A stretch of 18,509 bases of DNA from Citricoccus sp. WCRC_4 (GTDB lineage Bacteria > Actinomycetota > Actinomycetes > Actinomycetales > Micrococcaceae), in contig JAPFFX010000004.1 in the NCBI GenBank assembly GCA_026645375.1, positions 1 through 18,509 on the forward strand, given 5' to 3'. Under the pieces are notes generated by a model that did not search any database, was not told where the DNA came from, and saw nothing but the letters and a program-made list of their open reading frames with translations. The stretch's first letter is position 1. Every line of letters starts with the position of its first letter. Positions 7,525-15,572 of the stretch are shown here, piece by piece. The position numbers and the translations under genes were made by a program.

Positions 7525-8073
7525 CTACTGGGGTCGTCTTGCACGGGACGCGGCAAGGTGGGTGCGATTGGCGCAGTTGCGGACCTCGCAGAACCGCTTT
7601 GAGCGGTTTCGTGTGAGATCAGCAAGTGCCGCTGCGCAGTCGTCTGCCGCGCATGCGTGGAGGCGTGAGAGGTCTCCGGAGCGAATGAGGTCCGTCAGTA
7701 CCAGCGCGATATCCGCAGCCATGCGTTCCCCCAAGGGCGAACTGCTCCCGGCCGCATGGAGGTGCCACCCCCAGTCATCGTGCTGCACGAGGCGGGGCTG
7801 GACGCGAATTTCTTCGAATGTGACGTTGACGGCCTCGACGACCGCCGCGACATCGTCGCCGAGTACGACCCGGAAGCGCTCCCGTAGGACCACGGCAACC
7901 CCAACGTCCAGTGGTGTGGCCTCCACCGGTCCAGAGAAATCATGGTCGGTCACGAAGCGGCTCAGCTGACTCGGGGAGGCCAACAGGTCGCCCGCAGTGC
8001 TGACGCCGGGTGCGGTGTTCAGGAGGTCGACGAGCATCCGCAGGTTGGCACGGACATCGTAATGCAATAGCAC
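7525..8073 (-). CDS. CGNR zinc-finger domain protein (ABATE-type), probable transcription regulator
   Basis: 182 residues from GTG 8073. The N-terminal about 130 residues match the ABATE/CGNR layout (LLHYDVRANLRMLVDLLNT opening, LSRFVTDHDFSG). The C-terminal zinc finger has four cysteines: C141 and C146 (CAADDC), C162 and C167, with the linking DLTRNRSKRFC. The name-giving CGNR is CANR here (167-170). The family is associated with stress-responsive transcription control, with the finger binding DNA or a partner. The gene diverges from an EamA exporter with 144 bp between, a common pairing, so it likely controls that exporter, probably sensing a ligand through its N-domain (inferred). TACGAT, 11 nt upstream of the start, is a possible -10 box. 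Confidence 0.85.
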   Translation of the reverse strand: MLLHYDVRANLRMLVDLLNTAPGVSTAGDLLASPSQLSRFVTDHDFSGPVEATPLDVGVAVVLRERFRVVLGDDVAAVVEAVNVTFEEIRVQPRLVQHDDWGWHLHAAGSSSPLGERMAADIALVLTDLIRSGDLSRLHACAADDCAAALADLTRNRSKRFCEVRNCANRTHLAASRARRPQ

Positions 8074-8217
8074 AACACCAGGCTATCGTAGACAGGCCCA
8101 AGAGTACATTAGCCTTACATTTTGCCTCTGTGCTTATCCTATTGACAGGCGCTACATGCTAGTTGGTGCTGTCTGGGCGTGTGATCTCACGGCCATCGGA
8201 GAGGAACGGATGAAGGT
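8074..8217. promoter_or_regulatory. Divergent control region between the CGNR and EamA genes
   Basis: This 144-bp region is clearly richer in A/T than its surroundings, especially 8101-8150. TACGAT (minus strand, 8090-8085) may be the -10 of the CGNR gene. TTGACA at 8142-8147 is a perfect -35 pointing to EamA, but no good -10 follows at 16-18 nt. No clear palindromic operator was found. Confidence 0.4.
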
Positions 8218-9132
8218 ATGCGGCGCATTACTGTGCTCGGGTTCGTGTTCATGCTGCTGTCGGCGTTCTTCTTCGGGGTGTCCGGACCGGTCGCCAAAGC
8301 GTTCTATGAGGTGGGGTGGACCCCGGGTTCTGTGGTTTCACTTCGCCTGGCAGGCGCCGCACTCCTGATCCTTGTCCCGACGTTGATTGCGCTGAAGGGT
8401 CAGTGGGGTCAGGCGCGGCGGCAATGGAGGACCGTCGCCGTATACGGCCTTGTGACGATGGCGGGCGTGCAGGCCTTCTTCTTCCTAGCCCTTGAGCATC
8501 TCAGTGTGGCCATCGCGGTTCTGCTCGAGATGATGGGCGCGCCACTCATCATCGTGTTCTGGCTGTGGGCCCGGTCTGGACGACGTCCCACCGTGACCAC
8601 TGGTATCGGCGTGGTCGTGTCACTCATCGGCGTGATGCTGGTTCTCGATTTCAGCGGCTCGTCGGCCAGCTGGATCGGCGTCGTCTTCGCGGTGGGCGCT
8701 GCGGCGTGCTTCGCCTGCTATTTCTTGATCTCCTCCGATCACACCATCACTTTGCCGCCGCTCGCCCTCACGGGTCTTGGGATGACGATCGGGGCCGCTG
8801 CAGCGGCTGTCCTGAACCTGACCCATCTCATGCCGGCTCAGTTCGTGTTCACCGACGTCACTTTTGCCGGGCTGCGGGTGTCATGGATGGTCCCGGCGGC
8901 ACTTCTTGTCCTGTTCACCGTCGGTGCATACACCTGTGGAATCATCGGCCTGCGTTTCCTCGGTCCCACTGTCGGCTCGTTCGTCAATCTCAGTGAAGTG
9001 CCCTTCTCCGCTCTCGCAGCCTGGGTCATCCTCACCGAGACCCTGTCGCCGCTCCAGGTCGTCGGCGGAGCCGTCATCTTGACAGGCATCTGCTGCGTCA
9101 AAGCCGGAAACCTGGCTCTCAAAGATCAATGA
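8218..9132 (+). CDS. EamA/DMT-family transporter (RhtA-like exporter)
   Basis: 304 residues with ten hydrophobic segments in two EamA halves (about 1-140 and 150-300). Features include the start VLGFVFMLLSAFFFGVSGPVAK, the first-half ALEHLSVAIAVLLEMMGAPLI stretch and the second-half FLGPTVGSFVNLSEVPFSALAAWVILTE. These resemble drug/metabolite exporters that release amino acids or small molecules such as threonine and homoserine. Substrate is unknown. ATG 8218 is chosen because the next residues lead directly into helix 1; upstream GAGAGG is far (13 nt) and AAGG too near, so initiation looks weak. Divergent from the CGNR regulator; both lie inside the transposon limits as cargo. Confidence 0.88.
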   Translation: MRRITVLGFVFMLLSAFFFGVSGPVAKAFYEVGWTPGSVVSLRLAGAALLILVPTLIALKGQWGQARRQWRTVAVYGLVTMAGVQAFFFLALEHLSVAIAVLLEMMGAPLIIVFWLWARSGRRPTVTTGIGVVVSLIGVMLVLDFSGSSASWIGVVFAVGAAACFACYFLISSDHTITLPPLALTGLGMTIGAAAAAVLNLTHLMPAQFVFTDVTFAGLRVSWMVPAALLVLFTVGAYTCGIIGLRFLGPTVGSFVNLSEVPFSALAAWVILTETLSPLQVVGGAVILTGICCVKAGNLALKDQ

Positions 9133-9206
9133 TGGCGTGGATTCGGGCTGTAACTGTTGGCTTCGGTTGGCGGCATTCGTGACCGCTATCCAGCCTGTGA
9201 CCTCGG

Positions 9207-9283
9207 TGTCCCAGTTCCTAGGTACTGGGACGCTCGGCACCGTGTCCCCTGTTCGAGCACTATGGATAGCGATTGGAGTCCCA
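9207..9283. other. Putative res site of the transposon resolvase
   Basis: A 24-bp palindrome (9208-9231, arms GTCCCAGT and ACTGGGAC, centre CCTAGG, central TA) has the size of a resolvase crossover site. TGTCCC starts its left arm (9207), CGTCCC its right arm read inverted, TGTCCCC recurs at 9243 and AGTCCC at 9277, giving three tracts 34-36 nt apart. TGTC(C) fits the resolvase half-site TGTCYNNTA in its first part. Location just upstream of the resolvase gene is as expected. Confidence 0.5.
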
Positions 9284-9316
9284 AAAGCTAGGCCCATAAC
9301 ATGGTTCCGTTTAGGC

Positions 9317-9342
9317 CGTACGGATCCGAATTCCGGTACGCT
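9317..9342 (+). promoter_or_regulatory. Inverted repeat overlapping the -10 box of the resolvase gene
   Basis: CGTAC-GGA (9317-9324) pairs with TCC-g-GTACG (9332-9340) with one bulged base. TACGCT (9337-9342) lies 6 nt before ATG 9349, the position of a -10 box for a leaderless transcript. A protein bound to the repeat would block the promoter, so self-control by resolvase or transposase is plausible. Confidence 0.4.
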
Positions 9343-9348
9343 GAGCCC

Positions 9349-9981
9349 ATGGAATTGGGGTACGCGCGGGTTTCGACGGCCAAACAGGACCTCGACCGGC
9401 AGATCGATGCCCTCCGACAGGTCGGCATCGCCGCCGAGCGGATCTATGTGGACAAGAAGTCCGGAGCCACCACGGAGCGTCCCGGACTGACCGCGGCCCT
9501 GGCCTACGCCCGCCAGGGCGACGTGATCGTGGTCCACACCCTGGACCGACTCGGGCGCACCGTGCGCGACACCCTCAACCTGATCCACGACCTCGCTGAG
9601 CGAGGGGTGGGGGTGCGCAACCTGGCGGATCCGATCAAGGTGGACTCCACCAATCCGAACGACCCGATGGCTCAGCTGGCGGTGGTGCTGCTGGCGCTGT
9701 TCGGGCAGATGGAACGCACCTACACCCTCGAGCGCGCCGCCCATGCCCGGTCGGTGGCCGCGGCGAAGGGGCGGCGGATCGGGCGACCTACGGTGGTGGA
9801 CCCGGACAAGCTGGCCTACGCGGCGCATCTACGCGAGTCCGGGCACACGATGGCCGAGATCGTGGCCAAGACCGGGATCACCCGCACCAGCCTCTACCGC
9901 CACCTCCCGCCGCGCCCACCGGAGCCGGTGACGGCCGGACCGGTCACCGCCTCCGAGCCCGAGCCCGGTCCGGCCCACTGA
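9349..9981 (+). CDS. Small serine recombinase, transposon resolvase (TniR/BinR-like)
   Basis: 210 residues from ATG 9349; the longer frame from 9301 adds 16 residues that do not match the family. It starts MELGYARVSTAKQDLDRQ with nucleophile S9, has TLDRLGRTVRDTLNL with the catalytic arginines, the GQMERTYTLERAAHAR helix and a C-terminal helix-turn-helix (GHTMAEIVAKTGITRTSLYRHL), then a Pro/Glu-rich tail of about 25 residues. Role: resolves cointegrates formed during replicative transposition, using the res-like site upstream. First gene of a three-gene module; the transposase start follows after 10 nt. Confidence 0.9.
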   Translation: MELGYARVSTAKQDLDRQIDALRQVGIAAERIYVDKKSGATTERPGLTAALAYARQGDVIVVHTLDRLGRTVRDTLNLIHDLAERGVGVRNLADPIKVDSTNPNDPMAQLAVVLLALFGQMERTYTLERAAHARSVAAAKGRRIGRPTVVDPDKLAYAAHLRESGHTMAEIVAKTGITRTSLYRHLPPRPPEPVTAGPVTASEPEPGPAH

Positions 9982-9991
9982 CCGACATGGG

Positions 9992-11452
9992 GTGATGGTG
10001 GTGGTGCAGCTGAGTCCGCAGGAGAAGGCGGCACTGTTGCGCCAGCACCTCGACGACGGGGTGCCGCTGACCCGGCTCGCCGCCCACGCCCAGATCTCGG
10101 TCCGCACCCTGCAGCGCTGGGCCGCCGAGTACCGGGCGGAATCCTCGGCGGCCGGTCTGCAACGTAAGGTCCGCAGCGACCGCGGCCACCGCCGGCTGCC
10201 GGAGGAGCTGATCGCGGTGATCGAGGCCCTGGCGCTGCGCCGGCCGGCACCGACGACCACGTTCATCCACCGCCGGGTGTGCGACCTGGCCCCGGAGCGC
10301 GGCTGGGCGCCACCGAGCTACTCGAGCGTGCGCAGTATCATCGCCGCCATCGATCCCGGGCTGCGCACCCTGGCCCTGGAAGGAGACACGGCCTACCGGG
10401 ACCGATACGAACTGGTGCACCGACGGACGGCGGTGAGGCCCAATGAGCAGTGGCAGGCCGATCACACCCTGCTCGATCTCCAGGTCCTCGACCACCGGGG
10501 GAACCCGGTGCGGCCGTGGCTGACTGTGATCCTCGACGACTACTCCCGCGCGATCGCCGGCTACACCGTCTTCACCGACGCCCCAAACGCCGAGCAGACC
10601 GCCCTGGCCCTGCACCAGGCCGTGCGAGCCAAGCCCGACCCGCGGTGGCCGGTCCAGGGACTGCCCGAGGTGCTCTACAGCGACCACGGGGCTGACTTCA
10701 CCAGCACCCGGCTCGAGCGGGTCTGCCTGGACACCCACATCCGGCTGATCCACTCCCGTGTCGGGGTCCCGCAGGGCCGGGGGAAGATCGAGCGCTTCTA
10801 CGGCACGATCACCACCGAGGTGCTCCCGCACCTGCCCGGCTACATCCCGCACGGCACCGGCGGCAGGCCCACCTCACCGCCCGCCCTGAGCCTGGAGCAG
10901 CTCGACGCGGTGCTGGGGCGCTACCTGATCGAGGACTACCACTGCCGGGTGCACTCCGAGACGGGCCAGGCCCCGGCCGCCCGCTGGATCGGGGCCGGGT
11001 GGATCCCCAGGGCCCCGGCCCGGGGCGAGGACCTCGATCTGTTGCTGCTCACCGCAGCGACCACCCGCATCGTCCAGCGTGACGGCATCCGCTTCCAAGG
11101 CACCCGCTACATCTCTCCGGTGCTGGCCGCCTACGTCGCCGAGACCGTGACCATCCGCTACGACCCCCGCGACGCGGGCGAGGTGCGCGTCTACCACCAG
11201 GACGCCTACCTGTGCCGGGCGATCGCTCCCGAACTGGCCGCCGAGACGATCACCCTCCAGGAGCTGCAGCAGGCCCGCGGCGCCCGGCGCAAGGAGCTGA
11301 AGCAGCACCTGCGCGCCCGGCGCAGCCTCGCCGATGCCCTTCCCGCCGACGACCACTGGGCACCACCACCCGCCCCGGCGCCGAGGCCACCGGCAGAGCG
11401 GCCGGCGGATCAGGTGCCCCGACACTGGTTGCGGACCTATGCCACCGACTGA
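9992..11452 (+). CDS. Mu/Tn552-type DDE transposase (TniA/p480-like)
   Basis: 486 residues (GTG 9992; ATG 9995 also possible), close to the 480 of Tn552 p480. The N-terminus has a helix-turn-helix (VPLTRLAAHAQISVRTLQRWAAEY, about 25-48) and a second helical DNA-binding part. The catalytic rve core carries D157 (QWQADHT), D231 (LYSDHGADF) and E267 (GRGKIERFYG), spacing D,D-35-E. A Mu-transposase-type C-terminal beta domain follows (about 350-410, GIRFQGTRYISPVLAAYVAETVTIRYDPRD), then a basic and Pro-rich tail that in this group contacts the ATPase. It cuts the transposon ends and joins them to target DNA. It overlaps the ATPase gene by 14 nt. Confidence 0.92.
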   Translation: MMVVVQLSPQEKAALLRQHLDDGVPLTRLAAHAQISVRTLQRWAAEYRAESSAAGLQRKVRSDRGHRRLPEELIAVIEALALRRPAPTTTFIHRRVCDLAPERGWAPPSYSSVRSIIAAIDPGLRTLALEGDTAYRDRYELVHRRTAVRPNEQWQADHTLLDLQVLDHRGNPVRPWLTVILDDYSRAIAGYTVFTDAPNAEQTALALHQAVRAKPDPRWPVQGLPEVLYSDHGADFTSTRLERVCLDTHIRLIHSRVGVPQGRGKIERFYGTITTEVLPHLPGYIPHGTGGRPTSPPALSLEQLDAVLGRYLIEDYHCRVHSETGQAPAARWIGAGWIPRAPARGEDLDLLLLTAATTRIVQRDGIRFQGTRYISPVLAAYVAETVTIRYDPRDAGEVRVYHQDAYLCRAIAPELAAETITLQELQQARGARRKELKQHLRARRSLADALPADDHWAPPPAPAPRPPAERPADQVPRHWLRTYATD

Positions 11453-12362
11453 GCCCGACTCCTCCCGGAGCCTGCTGGGCAAGGACGACGACGGCCGGCG
11501 CTTCCTCGCCGGCACCTTCGGGGAGATCACCGCACTGGGCCCACCACCGGCCCCCGAATCGCCCCCGTTCCTTGCCACCCGGGAGCACCGCCGCTTCACC
11601 GAGTTCGCCGACACCGTCCGCACCCACCGCTACATCGGTCTGTGCTGGGGCCCACCCGGAGTCGGCAAAACGCTCTCGGCTCGCCACTACGCCGGCGCCT
11701 GGGAATGGGAGCAGTGGCAGCACCAGGTGGTCACGGGCTGCGACCCCGGACCGGTCCCGGACCGGATCCTCCAGACGCGCACCGCACTGTGGACCCCGAC
11801 CGTCACCGCCAGCCCCCGCCAGATCGACCAAGCCCTCCCGCGTGCCTGCCAGCAGATCTCCTACGCCATCGACTACCACCAGCACGGGCGCGTCGACCCG
11901 CTGGTGCACACCGCCTCGCGTTCCTCCGGGCTCACCGAGCTGCTCATCATCGACGAGGCCGACCGGCTCAAGACCACCGGGCTGGAACAGGTCCGCGACT
12001 ACTACGACCGGCACACCCTGGGCGTGATCCTCATCGGCATGCCCGGCATCGACAAACGCCTGGCCCGCTACCCCCAGCTCTACAGCCGTGTTGGCTTCGC
12101 CCACGAGTACCGCTCACTCACCCCGGAAGAGCTCACCGTCGTCCTCACCCGCCGCTGGCACACCGACGGACTCGCTGGCGATGATGACGAGTTCACCCAG
12201 ACGGTCGCGATCGCCACCATCGCCCGGATCACCGGCGGGAATTTCCGCCTCGTCGACCGCCTCCTCACCCAGATCAAACGCATCCTGGACATCAACCAGC
12301 TGGTCATCGTCACGCCCGAAGTCGTCGAAGCCGCCCGCGAAGCGCTCCTCATCGGCCGCTGA
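11439..12362 (+). CDS. AAA+ ATPase, transposition target-selection protein (TniB/MuB-like)
   Basis: 307 residues from ATG 11439, inside the end of the transposase gene; the upstream extension to 11334 is the transposase read in another frame. Walker A GPPGVGKT at 71-78, Walker B LLIIDEAD at 168-175, a sensor-1-like VILIGMPGIDKRLARYPQLYSRVG stretch, and a C-terminal helical lid. This fits TniB/MuB/TnsC, which bind DNA with ATP, choose the target and activate the transposase. It is not the IstB type, judged by the IGMPG...QLYSR block. A TniQ gene, present in Tn5053 and absent from Tn552, does not follow. No ribosome-binding site is seen, so coupling to the transposase is likely. Confidence 0.9.
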   Translation: MPPTEPDSSRSLLGKDDDGRRFLAGTFGEITALGPPPAPESPPFLATREHRRFTEFADTVRTHRYIGLCWGPPGVGKTLSARHYAGAWEWEQWQHQVVTGCDPGPVPDRILQTRTALWTPTVTASPRQIDQALPRACQQISYAIDYHQHGRVDPLVHTASRSSGLTELLIIDEADRLKTTGLEQVRDYYDRHTLGVILIGMPGIDKRLARYPQLYSRVGFAHEYRSLTPEELTVVLTRRWHTDGLAGDDDEFTQTVAIATIARITGGNFRLVDRLLTQIKRILDINQLVIVTPEVVEAAREALLIGR

Positions 12363-12465
12363 CCAATGGAATGGACCACCAAGGCACTGTGAATCACTAG
12401 TCACTGCTGACTGCTGCACGTCATTTCTATCGAGTACGTCCAGTCCATACGGCCCCGACGCTGCG

Positions 12466-12596
12466 GTAGGGGTTCCCGCATGGGCCGTGCGGGTATATCG
12501 ATCGAGCAGTGTGCGGCGCCGCGCATGCCGCCTCGTAAGTCTTGTGGCCGCCAGTTATCTCTGTCAGAACGTTGCCATTTGTCTCCAACGGTCACA
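12466..12596 (-). repeat. Transposon right end A (about 130 bp)
   Basis: From the inside: GTAGGGGTTCCCGC (12466-12479), hairpin CCCGCA-7-TGCGGG (12475-12493), palindrome GCGGCGCCGC (12513-12522), CTCGTAAGTC (12532-12541), then 24-nt-spaced GCCAGTTATCTC (12550) and GCCATTTGTCTC (12574), ending TCACA at 12596. Every element recurs at the same spacing in right end B. Begins 104 bp after the ATPase stop codon. Confidence 0.65.
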
Positions 12597-12627
12597 CTCT
12601 CGCCCGCTGGGTGCTCGGGTGGGGATC

Positions 12628-14856
12628 CTATTCGAAACGGGTGGTGGTGATGGCAGTGTTCTTCCGGAGTGCGCCGAAGGTGGCGATCACTGCGCCGAGG
12701 GCCATGGCCATGCTCAGGCCCAGGGTGGCGAAGTAGGTTGGTCCGGGCCAGGTGATGGTGCGGGTGTCGTCGAGTCCGGTGATGACCAGCCAGGCCGCGA
12801 AGAACCCGAGTCCTGCTGAGAGCAGCAGCACTGAGAGCAGGGGCAGGGCGGTTTCCCGGGTGACGACCCGGCGGAGCACCGCCAGGGGCATGCCCATCAG
12901 CCGCATCAGGGCCAGGGTCCGTTTGCGGTCGATGATCGCGGCCGCGGTGGCCACGGCCAGGGATATCCCGGCGATGCTCACCGCCACGAACGTGCCCAGA
13001 TAGGCCAGCACCGACAGGCTGTGCACCAGGCGCGTGCTGCTCCTGGCCACGGCGTCGGCAGGGGAAACGGCGGGGTGGGAGGTGATGCCGGAGGCGTTCA
13101 GGGCGGTGCGGGCGCGGTCGAGCGCTGCCGGGGTGCCGTTGGTGCCCAGGACCAGCGCCACGGGTACCAGCTCTTGGAGGTCGTCGACGGCAGCGTCCGT
13201 GAGCCGGACGGGCTGGTCGGCCCAGGAGTGGAAGAAGCTGCCGTCGAAGGCCGCTACCGGGGTGGCCGGGATTTCTTCGAAGCCCAGGTCCTCGGCGTCC
13301 TTGGTCGCGATGTAGAGCTCGGCACCGGGATCGCCGGACCCGTTGGGGGAAGCCGCGTAGACGACAGCGGTGTCCTGAACTCCGGTGAGTGCACCGGCTT
13401 CAGCGGCGGCCTCCCGGGCGTCAGCGGCGTCCGTGCCCGGGTGCAGGTAGGCGTAGGCGCTGGTGGGCAGCAGGAGCCCGGGACGTGCCGGGGGCACTTC
13501 GGCCTGGGTGACGGCGCTGGAGGCCCCGGCGAAGAGCGAGAGAAGGAACACGGCGATCACCAGTCCGGAGACGGAGCGGAAGGTGGCCACCGGGGTGCGG
13601 TGGATCCGGCTGGCGGCGATCACGGCGGCCGCGCTGCGCGCGCGGGCCAGCCCGATCCGGCTGGCCAGCAGGGTCAGCCAGGGGCCGACGACGACGATGC
13701 CGATCGCGGTGAGGGCGAACCCGCCCACCAGAAGCAGCTCCACCACGAGGTAGCCGGCGCGCCCGGTCTCCACGAGGATGACGGCGGCACTCATCGAGGT
13801 GACACCAGCCAGCAGCGGGCTCACCCGCCAAGCGGTGGGCACCGGCTCAGGCTTGGCACGGGCGGCACCCAGTGGTCCGATCCGAGCACGGGCGGTCCGC
13901 CAGGCGGCCACCACGGTCGAGGACGCGGCGACCAGGACCACCACGATCGCGGTCAGGGCCGCACCGACGGCCAGGTCCTCGATGTAGAGCCGGGTGCCGT
14001 TGACGGGAACCTGGGCGGCGACAGGACGCAGTAGCACGGCCGCTCCCACGCCCAACAATCCACCGAGGAGACTGGTGGCCGCGGCCTCGGCGGCGGCGAT
14101 GCGGGCCACCACGCGCGGGGAGGCCCCGATCAAGCGCAGGGTGGCGAAGCGCTCAGCACGCTGGGCGGCGCCGAGGCGGGCCGTGATGCTGATCAGCAGC
14201 AGGGTCGGGAAGAACACCGCGATCCCGCCGAGCAGGAACAGCGTGCCATACTCAGACGCGTTGGCCCCGTACGGATTGTCCGTGAACTCCGAGACCAGCG
14301 TGGCCCCAACGCCCTGGCGCAATTCACTCTCACTGGCCCCGACGATGGCAACCAGGGAATCCGGGCCCGCCAAGGCCTCGGCCTCGATCGTGCCCGCGAA
14401 ATCTCCGTAGCGGTTGCCGAGCTGGTCTCCCGGGACGGATTCGATCAGCCGTTGCAGGGCCGGGGAGGCGTAGTACTCACCCGGTTCCGGTGGGGTCTCG
14501 ACCCCGGGGATCTGTACCGTGGAGCCGTCCGTGGCGGCGATGTCGCGGCGCTGGATCAGCCGGTCCCGGAAGACCTCGTCAGCCTGGGCCATCAGCACGG
14601 TCTCGGCTCTCAACGGGATCGGCTCGGGCGGGCCGGCCGTGGTAAGTCCGTCGGCCTCCTGCGGGACAGTGACCGCCGGTTGGCCCTGCTCGCGCAACCA
14701 TGCCGCGCGCTCGTCGCGCTGGCTCAGGCCCTGGGCGGCGCCCAGGAGCAACAGCAGCAGGCACACCCCCACGGCCACTCCACCAACGATCCCGGTCAGT
14801 CGCCCCAGGGAGGAGCGGCTGCCGGTCAGGGCCAGTTTCGCCACGGCCGCGTTCAT
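12628..14856 (-). CDS. ABC transporter permease, FtsX/MacB-type with two FtsX domains
   Basis: 742 residues. An N-terminal membrane anchor (about 20-45) is followed by an extracellular part of about 155 residues and FtsX domain 1 (about 200-325, with ISITARLGAAQRAERFATLRLIGASPRVVARI). A middle set of helices (about 345-450), a second extracellular part (about 455-620) and FtsX domain 2 (about 625-735, IIDRKRTLALMRLMGMPLAVLRRVV) complete it. The two LRLIGAS/MRLMGMP coupling helices contact the ATPase. The family uses ATP hydrolysis for mechanotransmission or extrusion of peptides, lipids or drugs rather than import. It overlaps the ATPase gene by ATGA (14856-14853), so both are made together. 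PadR-linked exporters of this kind often give antibiotic or bacteriocin resistance; the substrate here is unknown. Confidence 0.9.
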   Translation of the reverse strand: MNAAVAKLALTGSRSSLGRLTGIVGGVAVGVCLLLLLLGAAQGLSQRDERAAWLREQGQPAVTVPQEADGLTTAGPPEPIPLRAETVLMAQADEVFRDRLIQRRDIAATDGSTVQIPGVETPPEPGEYYASPALQRLIESVPGDQLGNRYGDFAGTIEAEALAGPDSLVAIVGASESELRQGVGATLVSEFTDNPYGANASEYGTLFLLGGIAVFFPTLLLISITARLGAAQRAERFATLRLIGASPRVVARIAAAEAAATSLLGGLLGVGAAVLLRPVAAQVPVNGTRLYIEDLAVGAALTAIVVVLVAASSTVVAAWRTARARIGPLGAARAKPEPVPTAWRVSPLLAGVTSMSAAVILVETGRAGYLVVELLLVGGFALTAIGIVVVGPWLTLLASRIGLARARSAAAVIAASRIHRTPVATFRSVSGLVIAVFLLSLFAGASSAVTQAEVPPARPGLLLPTSAYAYLHPGTDAADAREAAAEAGALTGVQDTAVVYAASPNGSGDPGAELYIATKDAEDLGFEEIPATPVAAFDGSFFHSWADQPVRLTDAAVDDLQELVPVALVLGTNGTPAALDRARTALNASGITSHPAVSPADAVARSSTRLVHSLSVLAYLGTFVAVSIAGISLAVATAAAIIDRKRTLALMRLMGMPLAVLRRVVTRETALPLLSVLLLSAGLGFFAAWLVITGLDDTRTITWPGPTYFATLGLSMAMALGAVIATFGALRKNTAITTTRFE

Positions 14857-15572
14857 GCCGCGACCCGGTGGCCGGCACCGATCATGCCGTCGCGCACGAT
14901 CACCTCCCGGTCGGCGTAGGCGGCCGTGCGGGGATCGTGGGTGATCATCACCACCGTGGTCCCGACCTCCCGCACCAGCTCGAGCAGCAAGGTCAGCACG
15001 TTCTCGGCCGCCAGGGAATCCAGGGACCCGGTGGGCTCATCGGCGAACAGCACCGCCGGCTCGGCCACCATCGCCCGGGCGATCGCCACCCGCTGGGCCT
15101 GGCCCCCGGAGAGCTCCCCGGGCAGCTTCTCCCCCTGCCCAGCGAGACCCAACCGCTCCAGCAGGCCGCTGGCCTTCCGCAGGGCCTCGCGGCGCTTCGT
15201 CCCGGCCAGCAGCAGGGGGATGGTCACGTTGTCCACCGCGGTCAGCTCGGGTAGCAATTGCCCGTACTGGAAGACGAACCCGAACTCGGACAGCCTCAGG
15301 GCAGATCGTGCCGCCTCGCCCAGGATGCTGATCTCCACGGACCCCTCCGGGGCGTTCGGGCGGGTATAGGTGACGGTGCCGTGGTCCGGTGGCATTACCC
15401 CGGCCATGCAGTGCAACAGCGTGGACTTGCCCGAACCCGACGGGCCCATCACGGCCAGCACCTCCCCGGGATGGACATCGAGGTCGATCCCGCGTAGCGC
15501 GGGCGTAGGGCCGAAGTCCTTGTGCACATTCCGCACGCTCAACAGCGCAGGGATGGTGGGGGTGGTCTTCAT
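14853..15572 (-). CDS. ABC transporter ATP-binding protein (MacB/LolD type)
   Basis: 239 residues from ATG 15572; the open frame to 15854 upstream is PadR read in another frame. Walker A GPSGSGKS (43-50), Q-loop FQYGQLLPELTAVDN (101-115), signature LSGGQ (154-158) followed by AQRVAIARAM, Walker B VLFADEP (174-180), D-loop TGSLDS and switch H212 in MITHDP. All catalytic residues are intact. The LRLSEFGFVFQYGQLLPELTAVDNV stretch is typical of the MacB/LolD/FtsE branch that drives FtsX permeases. It overlaps PadR upstream (ATGA, 15572-15569) and the permease downstream (ATGA), forming a tight operon. Confidence 0.95.
   Translation of the reverse strand: MKTTPTIPALLSVRNVHKDFGPTPALRGIDLDVHPGEVLAVMGPSGSGKSTLLHCMAGVMPPDHGTVTYTRPNAPEGSVEISILGEAARSALRLSEFGFVFQYGQLLPELTAVDNVTIPLLLAGTKRREALRKASGLLERLGLAGQGEKLPGELSGGQAQRVAIARAMVAEPAVLFADEPTGSLDSLAAENVLTLLLELVREVGTTVVMITHDPRTAAYADREVIVRDGMIGAGHRVAA

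Noticed and set aside
7188..7969. Plus-strand frames of 142 and 246 codons antisense to the CGNR gene
   Set aside because: Ser/Arg-rich, no domain; the opposite strand encodes a clear CGNR protein.
12386..12410. TGTGAATCAC after the ATPase gene as another transposon tip
   Set aside because: No TGGC at offsets 19 and 43, so it lacks the rest of the end structure.
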